A stretch of 64,000 bases of DNA from Actinoplanes campanulatus (GTDB taxonomy: Bacteria; Actinomycetota; Actinomycetes; Mycobacteriales; Micromonosporaceae), in the NCBI RefSeq assembly GCF_014647795.1, contig NZ_BMPW01000018.1, positions 1 to 64,000 on the forward strand, given 5' to 3'. Position numbers and translations under genes: made by a program. Below the pieces are notes generated by a model. That model was not told the DNA's origin. It worked only from the letters and a program-made list of their open reading frames with translations, and searched no databases. Below are positions 21,201 through 31,055 of the stretch, piece by piece (the stretch's first letter is position 1; each line of letters opens with the position of its first letter).

Positions 21201-21773
21201 TCAGATGATCAGGAGCGTCGTGGCGGCCCAGGTCTGCTGGTGCAGCTCCATCCGGAAGGCGATCGCCCAGGTCCGCTCGCCGGTGACCAGGGTGACCGCG
21301 GCCTCGACAGCGCCGGGCCGCGGCTCGCACAGCGTCAACCGCAGCACCGCGACCGGGGCGTGGCGGCGTGGCGGCCGGGTGCGCGGCCTGCCCGCCCGGC
21401 GCAGCTCGGCGGCCCGTCGCGCCCCGGCCAGGCCCTTCGCCACCACGTCGGCGGCCTCGGCGGGCAGTGCCATCCGCCGCAGGTGTGCGGCGGGCCGGAA
21501 CCCATTGAGGACCTCGACGCAGAGGTGCACGAACCGCCGGGCCGCGAGCCGCGCGTCACCGGAGGCTCCGGCCACGGTGGGGGTCGCCGGCGGTGGCCCC
21601 AGGGGTGCCCGCTGCGCGTTACCCGGCCACTCCAGAGCCGGTTGCAGGGACGGCGCCCACACCTGGGGCGCGGACTCGTCGTCGAAAGGTGGGTCGGACC
21701 GGGGAACCGGGCGCAGCCGAATCGCCGGACGGCTTCCCGTGGGCGCCATCTCGACCGTCGATCGCATCGCCAC
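21201..21773 (-). CDS. Rv3235 family protein
   Basis: A 190-residue protein of the actinobacterial Rv3235 (DUF6459-like) family, recognised by the C-terminal block RRFVHLCVEVLNGFRPAAHLRR and the closing TWAIAFRMELHQQTWAATTLLII. The first 80 residues are Pro-rich and disordered. The family neighbours secA in many actinobacteria; its function is unknown. GTG 21773 is preferred because AAGGA lies 6 nt upstream; ATG 21767 is the close alternative. It is probably co-transcribed with the small HTH gene upstream. Confidence 0.8.
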   Translation of the reverse strand: MAMRSTVEMAPTGSRPAIRLRPVPRSDPPFDDESAPQVWAPSLQPALEWPGNAQRAPLGPPPATPTVAGASGDARLAARRFVHLCVEVLNGFRPAAHLRRMALPAEAADVVAKGLAGARRAAELRRAGRPRTRPPRRHAPVAVLRLTLCEPRPGAVEAAVTLVTGERTWAIAFRMELHQQTWAATTLLII

Positions 21774-21891
21774 CGCCAATCCTTGCGTTTGCCTCCGTTT
21801 GCCTTCGATGAACTGAAGTCTCGTCCACATGCGTTCGGTCGGTCAACGGTCGGTCATCGATCCGGGAAGAGGCGCAAAAGCCGCTGACCGC

Positions 21892-22122
21892 TCATTCCGC
21901 CTCACGGTCGGCCAGGGGGTTGTCGCGCACCCACACGGCGGTTTCCGCGTACCTCTCCTGGATGTATTTCTCCAGCTGGGAGCGCTCGACGCGCCACTGA
22001 CCGCGCCCACCGATCTTGATCGCGGGCAGTTCGCCGCTGCGGACCATGTGATAGACCTGCGAGTCCGAGACGTTCAGTTCGGTGGCCACGTCGGACAGCA
22101 GCAGGAAGCGGGGCTCCGGCAC
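21892..22122 (-). CDS. Excisionase/MerR-type small DNA-binding protein
   Basis: A 76-residue protein with a winged HTH of the excisionase type: LLLSDVATELNVSDSQVYHMVRSGELPAIKIG, then WRVERSQLEKYIQER. The chosen GTG at 22122 has AAGGAGGAG in front. This core actinobacterial gene sits next to Rv3235 and secA in many genomes and is probably a housekeeping regulator rather than a phage excisionase, since no integrase is present nearby. Confidence 0.85.
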   Translation of the reverse strand: MPEPRFLLLSDVATELNVSDSQVYHMVRSGELPAIKIGGRGQWRVERSQLEKYIQERYAETAVWVRDNPLADREAE

Positions 22123-22276
22123 GGCTCCTCCTTTCGACGGCCTCAGTTTGCCACCGATGGCGTGCGGCGGACCCGGTGCGACCCCGATCCGGAGACTCCT
22201 GATGGAATGGGACATGTCCGGGCCGAGATGACGGTGTACTGTGCTCGCCCGACCGCCGAGTGCAGGAGGAATGACG

Positions 22277-22786
22277 GTGCCGATCACCGACCTGGTCCGG
22301 GTTTACGTGCCGGCCACGCTGCCGATGCTCACCGCCCTGCGGGCCGGTGGGCGGCTCGGCGATCAGACGCTGATCGCGCACGCGGTGACGCCCGCGCTGC
22401 GGGAGTGGTACGCGGAGGGCGACGAGGAGGAGCTGGAGTACGTCGCCTTCACCCGTGCCGCCCAGGGCGCCCTGCGGCTGCTGCGGCAGGATCCGTCAGC
22501 GCCGCGCCGCCGGGTGGTGATCTCGGCCGACGTCCCGGCCGCCGGTCTGACCAGCGAGGACACCGAGCTGGGGTCGAGCACGGTCCGGCTGCCGCAACCG
22601 GTGAGCCTGGCCGATCTGGCGAGCATCCACGTCGACGGGACCGAGGCGGTCGAGGCGGTGGCGGCCGCCGCCGAGGTGGTCGACGAGGCGCTGGCCGGTG
22701 ACTCGGACGCCCAGTTCACCGTCGACGGCGCCGAGGATCACGAGTTGGAGTGGTACGCCGTCTCCGAGCTGGACGAACTGGCCTGA
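22277..22786 (+). CDS. DUF6912-like conserved actinobacterial protein
   Basis: A 169-residue cytoplasmic acidic protein (about 24 Glu, many Ala) starting [24 protein letters not shown], a pattern typical of the DUF6912 group near secA in actinobacteria. No catalytic motif is visible. GTG 22277 is preferred over ATG 22271 because AGGAGG then lies at a usable distance. Its 3' end overlaps the convergent membrane-protein gene by 49 bp. Confidence 0.72.
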   Translation: MPITDLVRVYVPATLPMLTALRAGGRLGDQTLIAHAVTPALREWYAEGDEEELEYVAFTRAAQGALRLLRQDPSAPRRRVVISADVPAAGLTSEDTELGSSTVRLPQPVSLADLASIHVDGTEAVEAVAAAAEVVDEALAGDSDAQFTVDGAEDHELEWYAVSELDELA

Positions 22787-23688
22787 GGCTCCTCGTCGTC
22801 GGAGTCGCGGGCCGGGCCGAGGGTCCGGCCGACCGCGAAGATGGCGGTGAGCGCGCCGACGAAGACGACGATGAGCCCGTTGTTGAGCCGGGCCGAGCTG
22901 AGCATCTGCTGCACCGTCTGCTCCAGCTCACTGACCTTGCCGGCCAGTTCGAGCACCTCGGCGCCGGCGGTGCGGGCCAGCAGCTCGCCGGTCACCAGCA
23001 GCAGCCCGGGGCCGGCGCCGGCCAGCGCGTAGAGCGGCCAGCGCAGCCCGGCGCGGCGGCGGAGCATGAAGTACGCGATGAGGCCGGCGGCCAGACCGCT
23101 CAGCGCCGCCTGGCTGTAGGAGAACCACTGTGCCGCCTGCGCCGACGACGCGGTGTCGTCGGCCCCGAAGGCGTCGAGCACCGGGGACTGGAAGAGATTC
23201 AGCACGAACCCGACCAGGAAGACGCCGACCGAGCCCGCCCCGGCCGCGGCGATCACCGACGGGATCCGCAGGCCGGCCAGGGCGCCACCGATCGTCGCGG
23301 CCGCGGCCACGGTGCCCCCGACGACCGCGTAGATCGTGCCGGCCGTGTTGATCGTGATGATCGGGATGGCGCTGAGCAGCCCGACCACCAGGCCGGTGCC
23401 GGTCGCCACGGCGAACCGGGCGGTCGGACCGAGCGGCCGGCGCGCGCTGATCAGGGTGAGCACCAGCAGCGCCACGGCCGAGCCGGCGACCAGGTCGGCG
23501 GTGACCGCGCCGGGCAGCGCGTACGCCGTGGAGGTCACCTCCATCGCGGCGTCCGCCCGGCCGGTGATGGTGGCCCGGGCCGACCAGAGCATCGCGCCGG
23601 TCCAGGCCAGGGCGGCGGCCGCGAGCAGCGCCACGGTGAGCCGGGATTCCTCGACGGTCTCCGGGGCGGCGGTCTGGCGGTCAGTCAT
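22738..23688 (-). CDS. Polytopic membrane protein of unknown function
   Basis: A 316-residue protein with about eight predicted membrane segments (for example [64 protein letters not shown]), Ala/Gly-rich, with a Ser-rich cytoplasmic tail. The ATG at 23688 begins directly before a short soluble N-terminus. No transporter or enzyme motif is recognised. Its last 49 bases overlap the convergent DUF6912-like gene. Confidence 0.75.
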   Translation of the reverse strand: MTDRQTAAPETVEESRLTVALLAAAALAWTGAMLWSARATITGRADAAMEVTSTAYALPGAVTADLVAGSAVALLVLTLISARRPLGPTARFAVATGTGLVVGLLSAIPIITINTAGTIYAVVGGTVAAAATIGGALAGLRIPSVIAAAGAGSVGVFLVGFVLNLFQSPVLDAFGADDTASSAQAAQWFSYSQAALSGLAAGLIAYFMLRRRAGLRWPLYALAGAGPGLLLVTGELLARTAGAEVLELAGKVSELEQTVQQMLSSARLNNGLIVVFVGALTAIFAVGRTLGPARDSDDEEPQASSSSSETAYHSNS

Positions 23689-24000
23689 GGGGCTCAGGGT
23701 AACCGGCGAAGCTGCACACACCCGATCGGCCGTCGGTGAGGTGCGACGATGGCAATCTGCTCCGGTGGGTGCCCCCTCGGGACCATCAAAGAGACGTTCG
23801 ACTCGCCGACCCGAGCCCACAGACCCGCTTCAGGGTGATGAATAAGGCGGTTGGATCGGATTGTCTGGTTTCGCGCGGCAGAATCCGCCTTTTTGCCGGA
23901 ATTCTGCCCGCAACGCGCCGTCTGACCGTTTGGGTGCACCATATTACCTGGTCAACGCGTATTTGGAGCCGAAATCGCCAGGACCGCTCACTCGTTGTCG

Positions 24001-24021
24001 GACTGTCTGTGCGGGACAGTC
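24001..24021. promoter_or_regulatory. Inverted repeat GACTGTC/GACAGTC upstream of the PadR gene
   Basis: Perfect 7-bp arms (24001-24007 and 24015-24021) with a 7-nt spacer, 76 nt upstream of the PadR start. Possible PadR autoregulatory operator. The rest of the 408-nt divergent gap (23689-24096) is more AT-rich than average but shows no gene. Confidence 0.4.
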
Positions 24022-24096
24022 GTTTGTGGAGGCGCAAACTGGACGGATCAGGCTAAATCCTGGACGGGGGCGCGACAAAGTGGCAGCTTAGAAGGC

Positions 24097-24612
24097 ATGC
24101 CCGACTTCCAAATCAATCCGACGGCGGCTGCCCTCCTCGGCCTCCTCCACGAGGGGGCGATGACCGGCGGTCAGCTGATGGCGGCTGCCGAACGCCGCCT
24201 CGGGCCCTACTGGTCGATGACGCGCAGCCAGGTCTACCGCGAATTGCCCGTACTGGCTGAAATGGGGTACGTCCGCCTCGGTAAGCCGGGTCCCCGATCC
24301 AGTCAGCCCTACGCCATCACCGCCTCCGGCAAGCGCGCCTTCAGTAGGTGGCTCGCCGAGAGTCCGGGCCGGGACGCGCTGCGCAACCCGGTCGCTCTGC
24401 GGGTCGCCTTCGGTCAGCAGCACTCCGGCGACCAGTTGCAGGAGCTCTACACGTCCGCGAACCAGTACCACGCCGAGGCCATGGCGATGGCGAAGGAGCA
24501 GGCCAAGGAGGCGAAGAAGAACGGCGACCAGTACGGCGCGGCCGCCCTGGAGTTCGCGGTCGCCTACCACAAGGCCGCGCTCACCTGGCTCAAAGCCGTC
24601 CCGACCGAATGA
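24097..24612 (+). CDS. PadR-family transcriptional regulator
   Basis: A 171-residue PadR protein: N-terminal winged helix (ALLGLLHEGAMTGGQLM, SMTRSQVYRELPVLAEMGYVRLG, YAITASGKRAFSRWL) and a C-terminal dimerising helix with a lysine/alanine-rich coiled segment. PadR regulators repress stress or efflux genes in response to aromatic or other ligands; the target here is unknown. ATG 24097 begins at the HTH. An inverted repeat upstream suggests autoregulation. Confidence 0.88.
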   Translation: MPDFQINPTAAALLGLLHEGAMTGGQLMAAAERRLGPYWSMTRSQVYRELPVLAEMGYVRLGKPGPRSSQPYAITASGKRAFSRWLAESPGRDALRNPVALRVAFGQQHSGDQLQELYTSANQYHAEAMAMAKEQAKEAKKNGDQYGAAALEFAVAYHKAALTWLKAVPTE

Positions 24613-24622
24613 ACGGACCCGC

Positions 24623-24644
24623 CCCGGCCAGCATTCTGGCCGGG
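24623..24644 (+). terminator. Compact hairpin between padR and prfB
   Basis: CCCGGCCAG (24623-24631), loop CATT, CTGGCCGGG (24636-24644): a perfect 9-bp stem with tetraloop, 11 nt after the PadR stop. No U-run. Confidence 0.65.
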
Positions 24645-24663
24645 CGGCGTAGTCTTGAGTGTC

Positions 24664-25776
<1,113 letters not shown>

Positions 25777-25792
25777 GCTGATCCGTGACCGT

Positions 25793-25832
25793 GCGCAACC
25801 TGACCTGAACGCTGGGTCAGGCCGGGTTGCGC
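25793..25832 (+). terminator. Hairpin terminator after prfB
   Basis: Outer stem GCGCAACC/GGTTGCGC with inner TGACC/GGTCA stem, starting 16 nt after the prfB stop. No strong U-run. Confidence 0.65.
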
Positions 25833-25881
25833 CCGTTCCCGGTGTTACCGCAGCTCGTGAATATTCCCGACCCCGGTGGGG

Positions 25882-25909
25882 TTGGCGATTTCGTTACACC
25901 GCGTAGACT
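25882..25909 (+). promoter_or_regulatory. ftsEX promoter, leaderless type
   Basis: -35 TTGGCG (25882-25887), 16-nt spacer, -10 TAGACT (25904-25909). The ftsE GTG at 25918 is 8 nt downstream of the -10, so transcription probably starts at or next to the start codon, with no ribosome-binding site. Confidence 0.6.
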
Positions 25910-25917
25910 CCAGTCCC

Positions 25918-26598
25918 GTGATTCTGCTCGAGAACGTGACGAAGACGTACCCAAAGGCGTCTCGGCCGTCGTTGGACAATGTCAGCGTCGGGATCGAGAA
26001 GGGTGAGTTCGTCTTCTTCATCGGCCCCTCCGGTTCCGGTAAGTCGACGATCATCAAGCTGCTGCTGCACGAGGTCTCCCCGACCCGTGGCAAGGTGGTG
26101 GTGAATCAGAAGGACGTGACCACTCTGCGGTCCTGGAAGGTTCCCCACTTCCGCCGCTCGATCGGCTGCGTGTTCCAGGACTTCCGGCTGCTGCCCAACC
26201 GCACGGCGTACGAGAATGTCGCCTTCGCCCTTGAGGTGATCGGCAAGACCAAGGCCGTCGCCCGGCGCGTCGTGCCCGAGGTCCTGGAGCTGGTCGGCCT
26301 CGGCGGCAAGGAGCACCGGTACCCGCATGAGCTCTCCGGTGGTGAGCAGCAGCGTGTCGCGGTGGCCCGTGCCTTCGTGAACCGTCCGCTGATCCTGCTG
26401 GCCGACGAGCCCACGGGTAACCTCGACCCGGACACCTCGATCGAGATCATGCGTCTGCTGGACCGGATCAACCGGACCGGTACGACCGTCGTGATGGTCA
26501 CGCACGACTCCAACATCGTCAACCAGATGCGCCGCCGCGTCATCGAGATCGAGAGCGGACGGATCGTCCGGGACCAGGCGCGCGGTGTTTACGGGTAG
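25918..26598 (+). CDS. ftsE: Cell division ATP-binding protein FtsE
   Basis: ABC-type ATPase that with FtsX links the divisome to periplasmic cell-wall hydrolases. The 226-residue protein carries Walker [10 protein letters not shown], signature LSGGEQQR, Walker [13 protein letters not shown] and the switch MVTHD. GTG 25918 is chosen because it starts at the conserved beta-strand and follows a -10 element at leaderless distance. It is followed by ftsX 66 nt later. Confidence 0.95.
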   Translation: MILLENVTKTYPKASRPSLDNVSVGIEKGEFVFFIGPSGSGKSTIIKLLLHEVSPTRGKVVVNQKDVTTLRSWKVPHFRRSIGCVFQDFRLLPNRTAYENVAFALEVIGKTKAVARRVVPEVLELVGLGGKEHRYPHELSGGEQQRVAVARAFVNRPLILLADEPTGNLDPDTSIEIMRLLDRINRTGTTVVMVTHDSNIVNQMRRRVIEIESGRIVRDQARGVYG

Positions 26599-26664
26599 GC
26601 CTTGCTCCGCCCACGTACGGAAAGCTGAAGCAGTGACACGCGGAGTCCTGGAAGGATCCCCCCG

Positions 26665-27540
26665 ATGCGCGTGAAGTACATCCTCAACGAGGTCCTGGTG
26701 GGCCTGTGGCGGAACGTCACGATGACGATCGCCATGATCATCACCATGTCGGTCTCGTTGACCATGCTGGGCGCCAGCGTGCTGCTGTATATGCAGGTCG
26801 ACCAGATGAAGGAGTATTACTACGGCAACATCGAGGTCTCGATCTTCCTGACCGACGACGTTACCGAGCCTCAGAAGCTGGCGATCGACGAGGCCATCGA
26901 CAGCAGCTCGCTGGTGATCTCCAAGACCTACGAGAGCAAGGAAGACGCTCTCAAGCGGTTCCAGAAGCTCTGGGCCGACACGCCCGACTTCGTGAACGCG
27001 GTCGGCTCGAACAGCCTGCCGGAGTCGTACCGGGTCAAGCTGAGCAACCCGGAGAAGTACGCCGAGTTCGCCAAGGCGGTCGAGGGCAAGCCCGGCATCC
27101 GGCAGATCATCGACCAGCGCGAGTTGCTCGACAAGGTCTTCAAGGTCTTCAACTCGATCCAGGTGATGGCGCTGGTGGTGGCCGGCTTCATGGCGGTCGC
27201 GGCGCTCCTGCTGGTGGGTAACACCATTCAGGTGGCGGCGTACAGCAAGCGGCGCGAGGTCGCGGTCATGAAACTGGTCGGCGCGTCGAACTGGTTCATC
27301 CAGTCGCCGTTCGTGCTGGAGGCGGTGGTCGCCGGCTTGATCGGCTCGATCCTCGGCTTCGTGGCGCTCTTCGTCAGCAAGATCATCGTGCTGGACACCA
27401 AGCTTCAGGCGCTGGCCACGATCCTCACGCCGATCCCCAACGGCAACGTGTGGCTGATGCTGCCGCTGCTGGCCGGCGTCGCCTCGCTGTTCAGTGCGGT
27501 CACCGCCTGGGTGACGCTGCGCTTCTACCTCAAGGTCTGA
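26665..27540 (+). CDS. ftsX: Cell division membrane protein FtsX
   Basis: Membrane partner of FtsE. The 291-residue protein has a short cytoplasmic N-terminus, TM1 (about residues 22-44), a large extracellular domain (about 45-170) and three further TMs (about 173-195, 221-243, 266-288), which is the FtsX layout. The motif YSKRREVAVMKLVGASNWFI is the conserved cytoplasmic coupling loop. In actinobacteria the extracellular loop binds and activates a coiled-coil hydrolase; a candidate is the next gene. Confidence 0.95.
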   Translation: MRVKYILNEVLVGLWRNVTMTIAMIITMSVSLTMLGASVLLYMQVDQMKEYYYGNIEVSIFLTDDVTEPQKLAIDEAIDSSSLVISKTYESKEDALKRFQKLWADTPDFVNAVGSNSLPESYRVKLSNPEKYAEFAKAVEGKPGIRQIIDQRELLDKVFKVFNSIQVMALVVAGFMAVAALLLVGNTIQVAAYSKRREVAVMKLVGASNWFIQSPFVLEAVVAGLIGSILGFVALFVSKIIVLDTKLQALATILTPIPNGNVWLMLPLLAGVASLFSAVTAWVTLRFYLKV

Positions 27541-27562
27541 CGCCGCACAAGTACGTGTAAGT

Positions 27563-27602
27563 CCCGATGGCCGCAACCCTGTCCAGGGTTGCGGCCATCG
27601 GG
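27563..27602 (+). terminator. 19-bp perfect hairpin after ftsX
   Basis: Arms 27563-27581 and 27584-27602 are fully complementary with a 2-nt loop, beginning 22 nt after the ftsX stop. A weak T-rich stretch (GATTTGG) follows. Confidence 0.8.
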
Positions 27603-27646
27603 CGATTTGGGGCTTTGCGGATGATTAGTCGGGGTAGCGTGGCGCC

Positions 27647-28888
27647 GTGGGGTATTGCCGACCTGATCGCCTGATCGCCGCCTGCCTCTGCCTCTTCGCC
27701 CTGTTCGGGTTCATGCTGGCGGTGCCGGTGCCCGCTGCGGCCGATCCGGCCGACGACGCGGCCCGCGCCGTCCGGCGTGCCGAGGCGCTCCTGGAGAGCG
27801 CCGGCGCCCATGCCCGGACCGCCGCGAGCAGCCTGGCCCGCGCCACCGCCGCCCTGTCGGCCGCTCAGCAACGGGTGGCCACCGCGCGCGGCGTGGTGAT
27901 CGCGACCCGGGTCGAGGCGGACACCGCCCGGCGGCAGGCCGACACCGCCCGGGCCGGTCATCAGCGGGTCGCCGACGAGTACACGGCCGCCGCCGGCCGG
28001 GTCGACGCCGCCCGGGAACGGGTCGAGGAGATCGCCCGCGTCAGCTACATGGGCAGCACCTTCAACCGGCTCAACCTGCTCGCCGAGGCGACCGGGCCGC
28101 AGGATCTGATGGACCGCCTCGGACTGGTCGAACACCTCATGCACCAGGAGCAGGGCGAGGTCCGTACGCTCACCGTGGCCCGCCGGACCGCCCGGATCGC
28201 GCAGGACCGGGCCGGCGCCGCGAAGCGGACCGCCGAGGCCGCCGAGGCCGCCGCCGCCGACCGGCTCCGGGCGGCGCGGAGCGCGCAGGCCTCCGCACTC
28301 CGCGCCCAGCAGGAAGTCAACGAGCTGGTGCTGGCCCGGCGGACCGCGCTGCGCGCCGCCGAGACACAACGCGCTGGAGTGCTGGCCCAGTACCGGGCCG
28401 CGGTGCGCGCCGAGAACCGGGTCCGCGCCGCCATGCGCGGCTGGGAGAACCGGTCCGGCGTCGGCAGCCGCTATTCCGGCGGCCGCCTGCTGATGCCCGT
28501 CCACGGCTGGAAGAGCAGCGACTACGGCAACCGTTACGACCCCTACTACCGGGTGTGGCAACTGCATGCCGGCGCCGACTTCGCGGCCGGCTCGGGCAGC
28601 CCGATCCGGGCCGCCGCGTCCGGACGGGTGATCCAGGCGGGTTGGAACGGCGGCTACGGCCGGTACACGTGCATCAACCATGGACGGATGAACGGGCACG
28701 GGTTCACCACGTGCTACGCACATCAGTCCAAAATCTATGTCTCGGTCGGCGAGTACGTCCGTCGTGGCGAGATCATCGGCCGGGTGGGCAGCACCGGCGC
28801 CTCCACCGGGGCGCACCTGCACTTCGAGACGCGATTCGGTGGCGCGCCCCGCAATCCGCTCTATTACCTGCCCGGCTGCCTGTGCTGA
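27647..28888 (+). CDS. Coiled-coil M23 peptidoglycan hydrolase, likely FtsEX-controlled
   Basis: A 413-residue secreted protein: signal peptide (residues 1-32, cleaved near AAADPA), a long Ala/Arg-rich coiled coil (about 35-265) and a C-terminal M23 (LytM) domain. The zinc and catalytic residues appear in WQLHAGADFAAG, CYAHQSKI and GAHLHFETR. The layout matches FtsEX-activated hydrolases and activators (EnvC, PcsB, RipC), and it is immediately downstream of ftsX, so control by FtsEX is likely. GTG 27647 lies 7 nt after a TAGCGT -10-like element. Confidence 0.9.
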   Translation: MGYCRPDRLIAACLCLFALFGFMLAVPVPAAADPADDAARAVRRAEALLESAGAHARTAASSLARATAALSAAQQRVATARGVVIATRVEADTARRQADTARAGHQRVADEYTAAAGRVDAARERVEEIARVSYMGSTFNRLNLLAEATGPQDLMDRLGLVEHLMHQEQGEVRTLTVARRTARIAQDRAGAAKRTAEAAEAAAADRLRAARSAQASALRAQQEVNELVLARRTALRAAETQRAGVLAQYRAAVRAENRVRAAMRGWENRSGVGSRYSGGRLLMPVHGWKSSDYGNRYDPYYRVWQLHAGADFAAGSGSPIRAAASGRVIQAGWNGGYGRYTCINHGRMNGHGFTTCYAHQSKIYVSVGEYVRRGEIIGRVGSTGASTGAHLHFETRFGGAPRNPLYYLPGCLC

Positions 28889-28939
28889 AGCCCGGGTACT
28901 CTTTCCGTTCGGGTTCACACAAACGGGAGGTCCGCGGTC

Positions 28940-29416
28940 ATGCCACGCGAACAGGGCCGCAAGCTCGTCGCCTCCAACCGCAAGGCGTATCACGACTACA
29001 CCATCCTGGACACCTACGAGGCCGGCATGGTCCTCACCGGCACCGAGGTGAAATCGCTGCGCGCCGGGCGCGCCTCGCTGGTCGACGCGTTCGGCCACGA
29101 GCGGGAGGGTGAGATCTACCTGCACGGCATGCACATCCCGGAGTACACGCAGGGCACCTGGACCAACCACGAGCCCCGGCGCCCCCGCAAGCTGCTGCTG
29201 CACCGCGAAGAGATCCACAAGATGCTGGGAAAGATGCGCGACGACGGCGTCACCCTGGTGCCACTCGCGGTCTATTTCCACAACGGGTACGCGAAAGTCG
29301 AACTCGGGGTGGCGAAGGGCAAGAAGAGCTACGACAAGCGTCAGGACATGGCCAGCCGGGACGCCCAGCGGGAGATCAACCGGGCGATGGGCCGCCGTGC
29401 GAAGGGCATGGACTGA
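28940..29416 (+). CDS. smpB: SsrA-binding protein SmpB
   Basis: Binds tmRNA and delivers it to stalled ribosomes for trans-translation. The 158-residue protein shows [40 protein letters not shown], the conserved [10 protein letters not shown] and the basic tail [21 protein letters not shown] 28940 follows GGGAGG. Its RNA partner ssrA is encoded 830 nt downstream. Confidence 0.96.
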   Translation: MPREQGRKLVASNRKAYHDYTILDTYEAGMVLTGTEVKSLRAGRASLVDAFGHEREGEIYLHGMHIPEYTQGTWTNHEPRRPRKLLLHREEIHKMLGKMRDDGVTLVPLAVYFHNGYAKVELGVAKGKKSYDKRQDMASRDAQREINRAMGRRAKGMD

Positions 29417-29507
29417 CGGGGTATTCTGCCCGGCCCGGCCTATTGATCATCCACCGCTGATCATCACCTGCCGCTGATCTTCCCCTATCCCGAGGGAGAC
29501 CCGCCCG

Positions 29508-30221
29508 TTGTCGAAGCACGCCGCACGTCAGTTCATCCTGGCCCGATCGGTCCTCGGTCTGGCCGCCGCCGTCCTGCTGGCCCTGGTCGGCTGGATCGCG
29601 TTCCGCTCGGGCGGCTCCGCCGAGCCGGGTGATCCGCTGCTGGTCCTCCCGACCGCCGATCTCCAGGCGGCCGAGGGCTCGCTGCCCGCCAGCAGCCCCA
29701 CGACCGAGTCGTCGCCGGTGTCGTCCGCGCCGTCCCCGTCGCCGTCCGTGTCGCGGTCGGCCTCGGCGTCGCCCTCGGCGTCGCTGTCGCTGTCGCTGTC
29801 GCCGTCCCCGTCCCGGTCGCCCTCCACCTCGGCCAAGCCCTCGCCGTCGAAGAGCACCGGACGGCCCAGCCCGTCGCCGTCGCGCACCAGCTCATCCCCG
29901 GCCGCCGCCGACCTGTCGGTCACCTACTCCACCAGCGCCTCCTGGCGTGACGGCTTCATCGCTGCGCTGCGGGTCACCAACAACGGCACGTCGGCGCGGG
30001 ACTGGACCGTCACGCTGTCCTACCCCTCCGGCAGCGGGATCGAACTGCGCGGCGCCTGGAACGCCACGGCCAGCATCAGCGGGAACACCGTCACCCTGCG
30101 CGGGAAGTCGCTCGCCGGCGGGTCCTCGGTCAGCGTCGGCTTCCAGGCCGAGAAGGACCGGAACGACCTGGTGAAGCCGGTCACCTGTGCCATCGGTGGC
30201 GGCAGTTGCCGGGTGAGCTAA
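29508..30221 (+). CDS. Membrane-anchored protein with Ser/Pro linker and CBM2 domain
   Basis: A 237-residue protein: cytoplasmic N-terminus, one membrane helix (about 13-35), a linker of Ser/Pro/Thr repeats (about 50-130) and a C-terminal CBM2-type module (about 135-237, with WRDGFIAALRVTNNGTSARDWTVTL and GAWNATASISGNTVTLRG). It has no catalytic domain. It could hold cellulose or other polysaccharide at the cell surface. TTG 29508 has GAGGGAG upstream. It lies between smpB and ssrA, an unusual position. Confidence 0.85.
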   Translation: MSKHAARQFILARSVLGLAAAVLLALVGWIAFRSGGSAEPGDPLLVLPTADLQAAEGSLPASSPTTESSPVSSAPSPSPSVSRSASASPSASLSLSLSPSPSRSPSTSAKPSPSKSTGRPSPSPSRTSSSPAAADLSVTYSTSASWRDGFIAALRVTNNGTSARDWTVTLSYPSGSGIELRGAWNATASISGNTVTLRGKSLAGGSSVSVGFQAEKDRNDLVKPVTCAIGGGSCRVS

Positions 30222-30246
30222 GATTGCGAGGCTGTGACATGGACAT

Positions 30247-30625
30247 GGGGGTGACTGGTTTCGACTTCGTACGTGGAGACAGGGGAAGCGAGCCGAGGAA
30301 GCCGACGTCGTCTCGAGAATCGGTCGTCGGAAACTTATAAGCGCCAACGAAAAGTTTGACGCTGACCAGTACGCTCTCGCCGCCTGAGGCAAGTAGCGTG
30401 GTCTGTCGGTCTGGGAGCGCCTCCGTCCCAGCTGCCGGCATCAGCTAGGAGGCTGGCCAATAGGTCCCGGTCACGGGGCCCTTGCGGTGAGATCAATCAG
30501 TGACTGGGCCCGTCGTCCGAACTTGCTCACGTGAGTCGGAGGGCCGAGTAGGGACATAGTGAGCTGCGCTCGGAGAAGCCCTGACAAAGCAACGAAGGAC
30601 CCGGGTTCGATTCCCGGCACCTCCA
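30247..30625 (+). ncRNA. ssrA: Transfer-messenger RNA (tmRNA)
   Basis: Rescues stalled ribosomes with SmpB. The tRNA-like ends pair: 5' GGGGGTG (30247) with 3' CACCTCC (30618-30624), giving the G-U pair characteristic of alanine charging. The T-arm is GGGTTCGATTCCC. The 3' discriminator is A30625; the next bases are CGA, so CCA must be added after transcription. The tag frame runs 30343-30387 and reads ANEKFDADQYALAA then TGA, ending in the usual ALAA degron. The 3' end is followed by a terminator and the start of an accessory patch. Confidence 0.95.
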
Positions 30626-30650
30626 CGAAGAGGGTTCTTACCCGAACCCG

Positions 30651-30682
30651 AAGCGGCACCGCTCACCAGGGCGGTGCCGCTT
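30651..30682 (+). terminator. ssrA terminator
   Basis: AAGCGGCACCGC (30651-30662), 8-nt loop, GCGGTGCCGCTT (30671-30682), then TCGTTTCT. A diverged copy of this terminator with its flank occurs at 33036-33104. Between it and the next gene (30683-31055) I see no gene. Confidence 0.85.
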
Positions 30683-31055
30683 TCGTTTCTGGCCTGGTCG
30701 ACCAGCGGAGACAGGAGGTCGGCCGGCTCATCGGTCGTAACATGCGGGCCGTTCCCTTCCTCATCGAGATAATGCTTCGGGAGACGGCTTGGTCGAGCAT
30801 GCGGCGGGTCCTTGCGCGCCTGCCGGTAAAGCTCGTGTGGGTTGAAGAGCAGCGTTCAGTATTGGGGTGGCGTAGCCAGCGTTTGTTGGCATGCGGATGG
30901 TTCCGGCGCTCGGCAAGCGGAGCGGGTACGAGGCATTGAAGACCTCGGTGAAGCCCTACACGCTGATCTGGTCACGACGAGCCGGCTCCGGGACCACCCT
31001 CCGGTGCCATATTGAGGGGTGGGTCGTACCATCGAAACGGTTTTATGATCTTGAA

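Noticed and set aside
30559-30939. Open frame crossing the ssrA 3' end
   Set aside because: It overlaps the tRNA-like part and the terminator of tmRNA, so it is unlikely to be translated.
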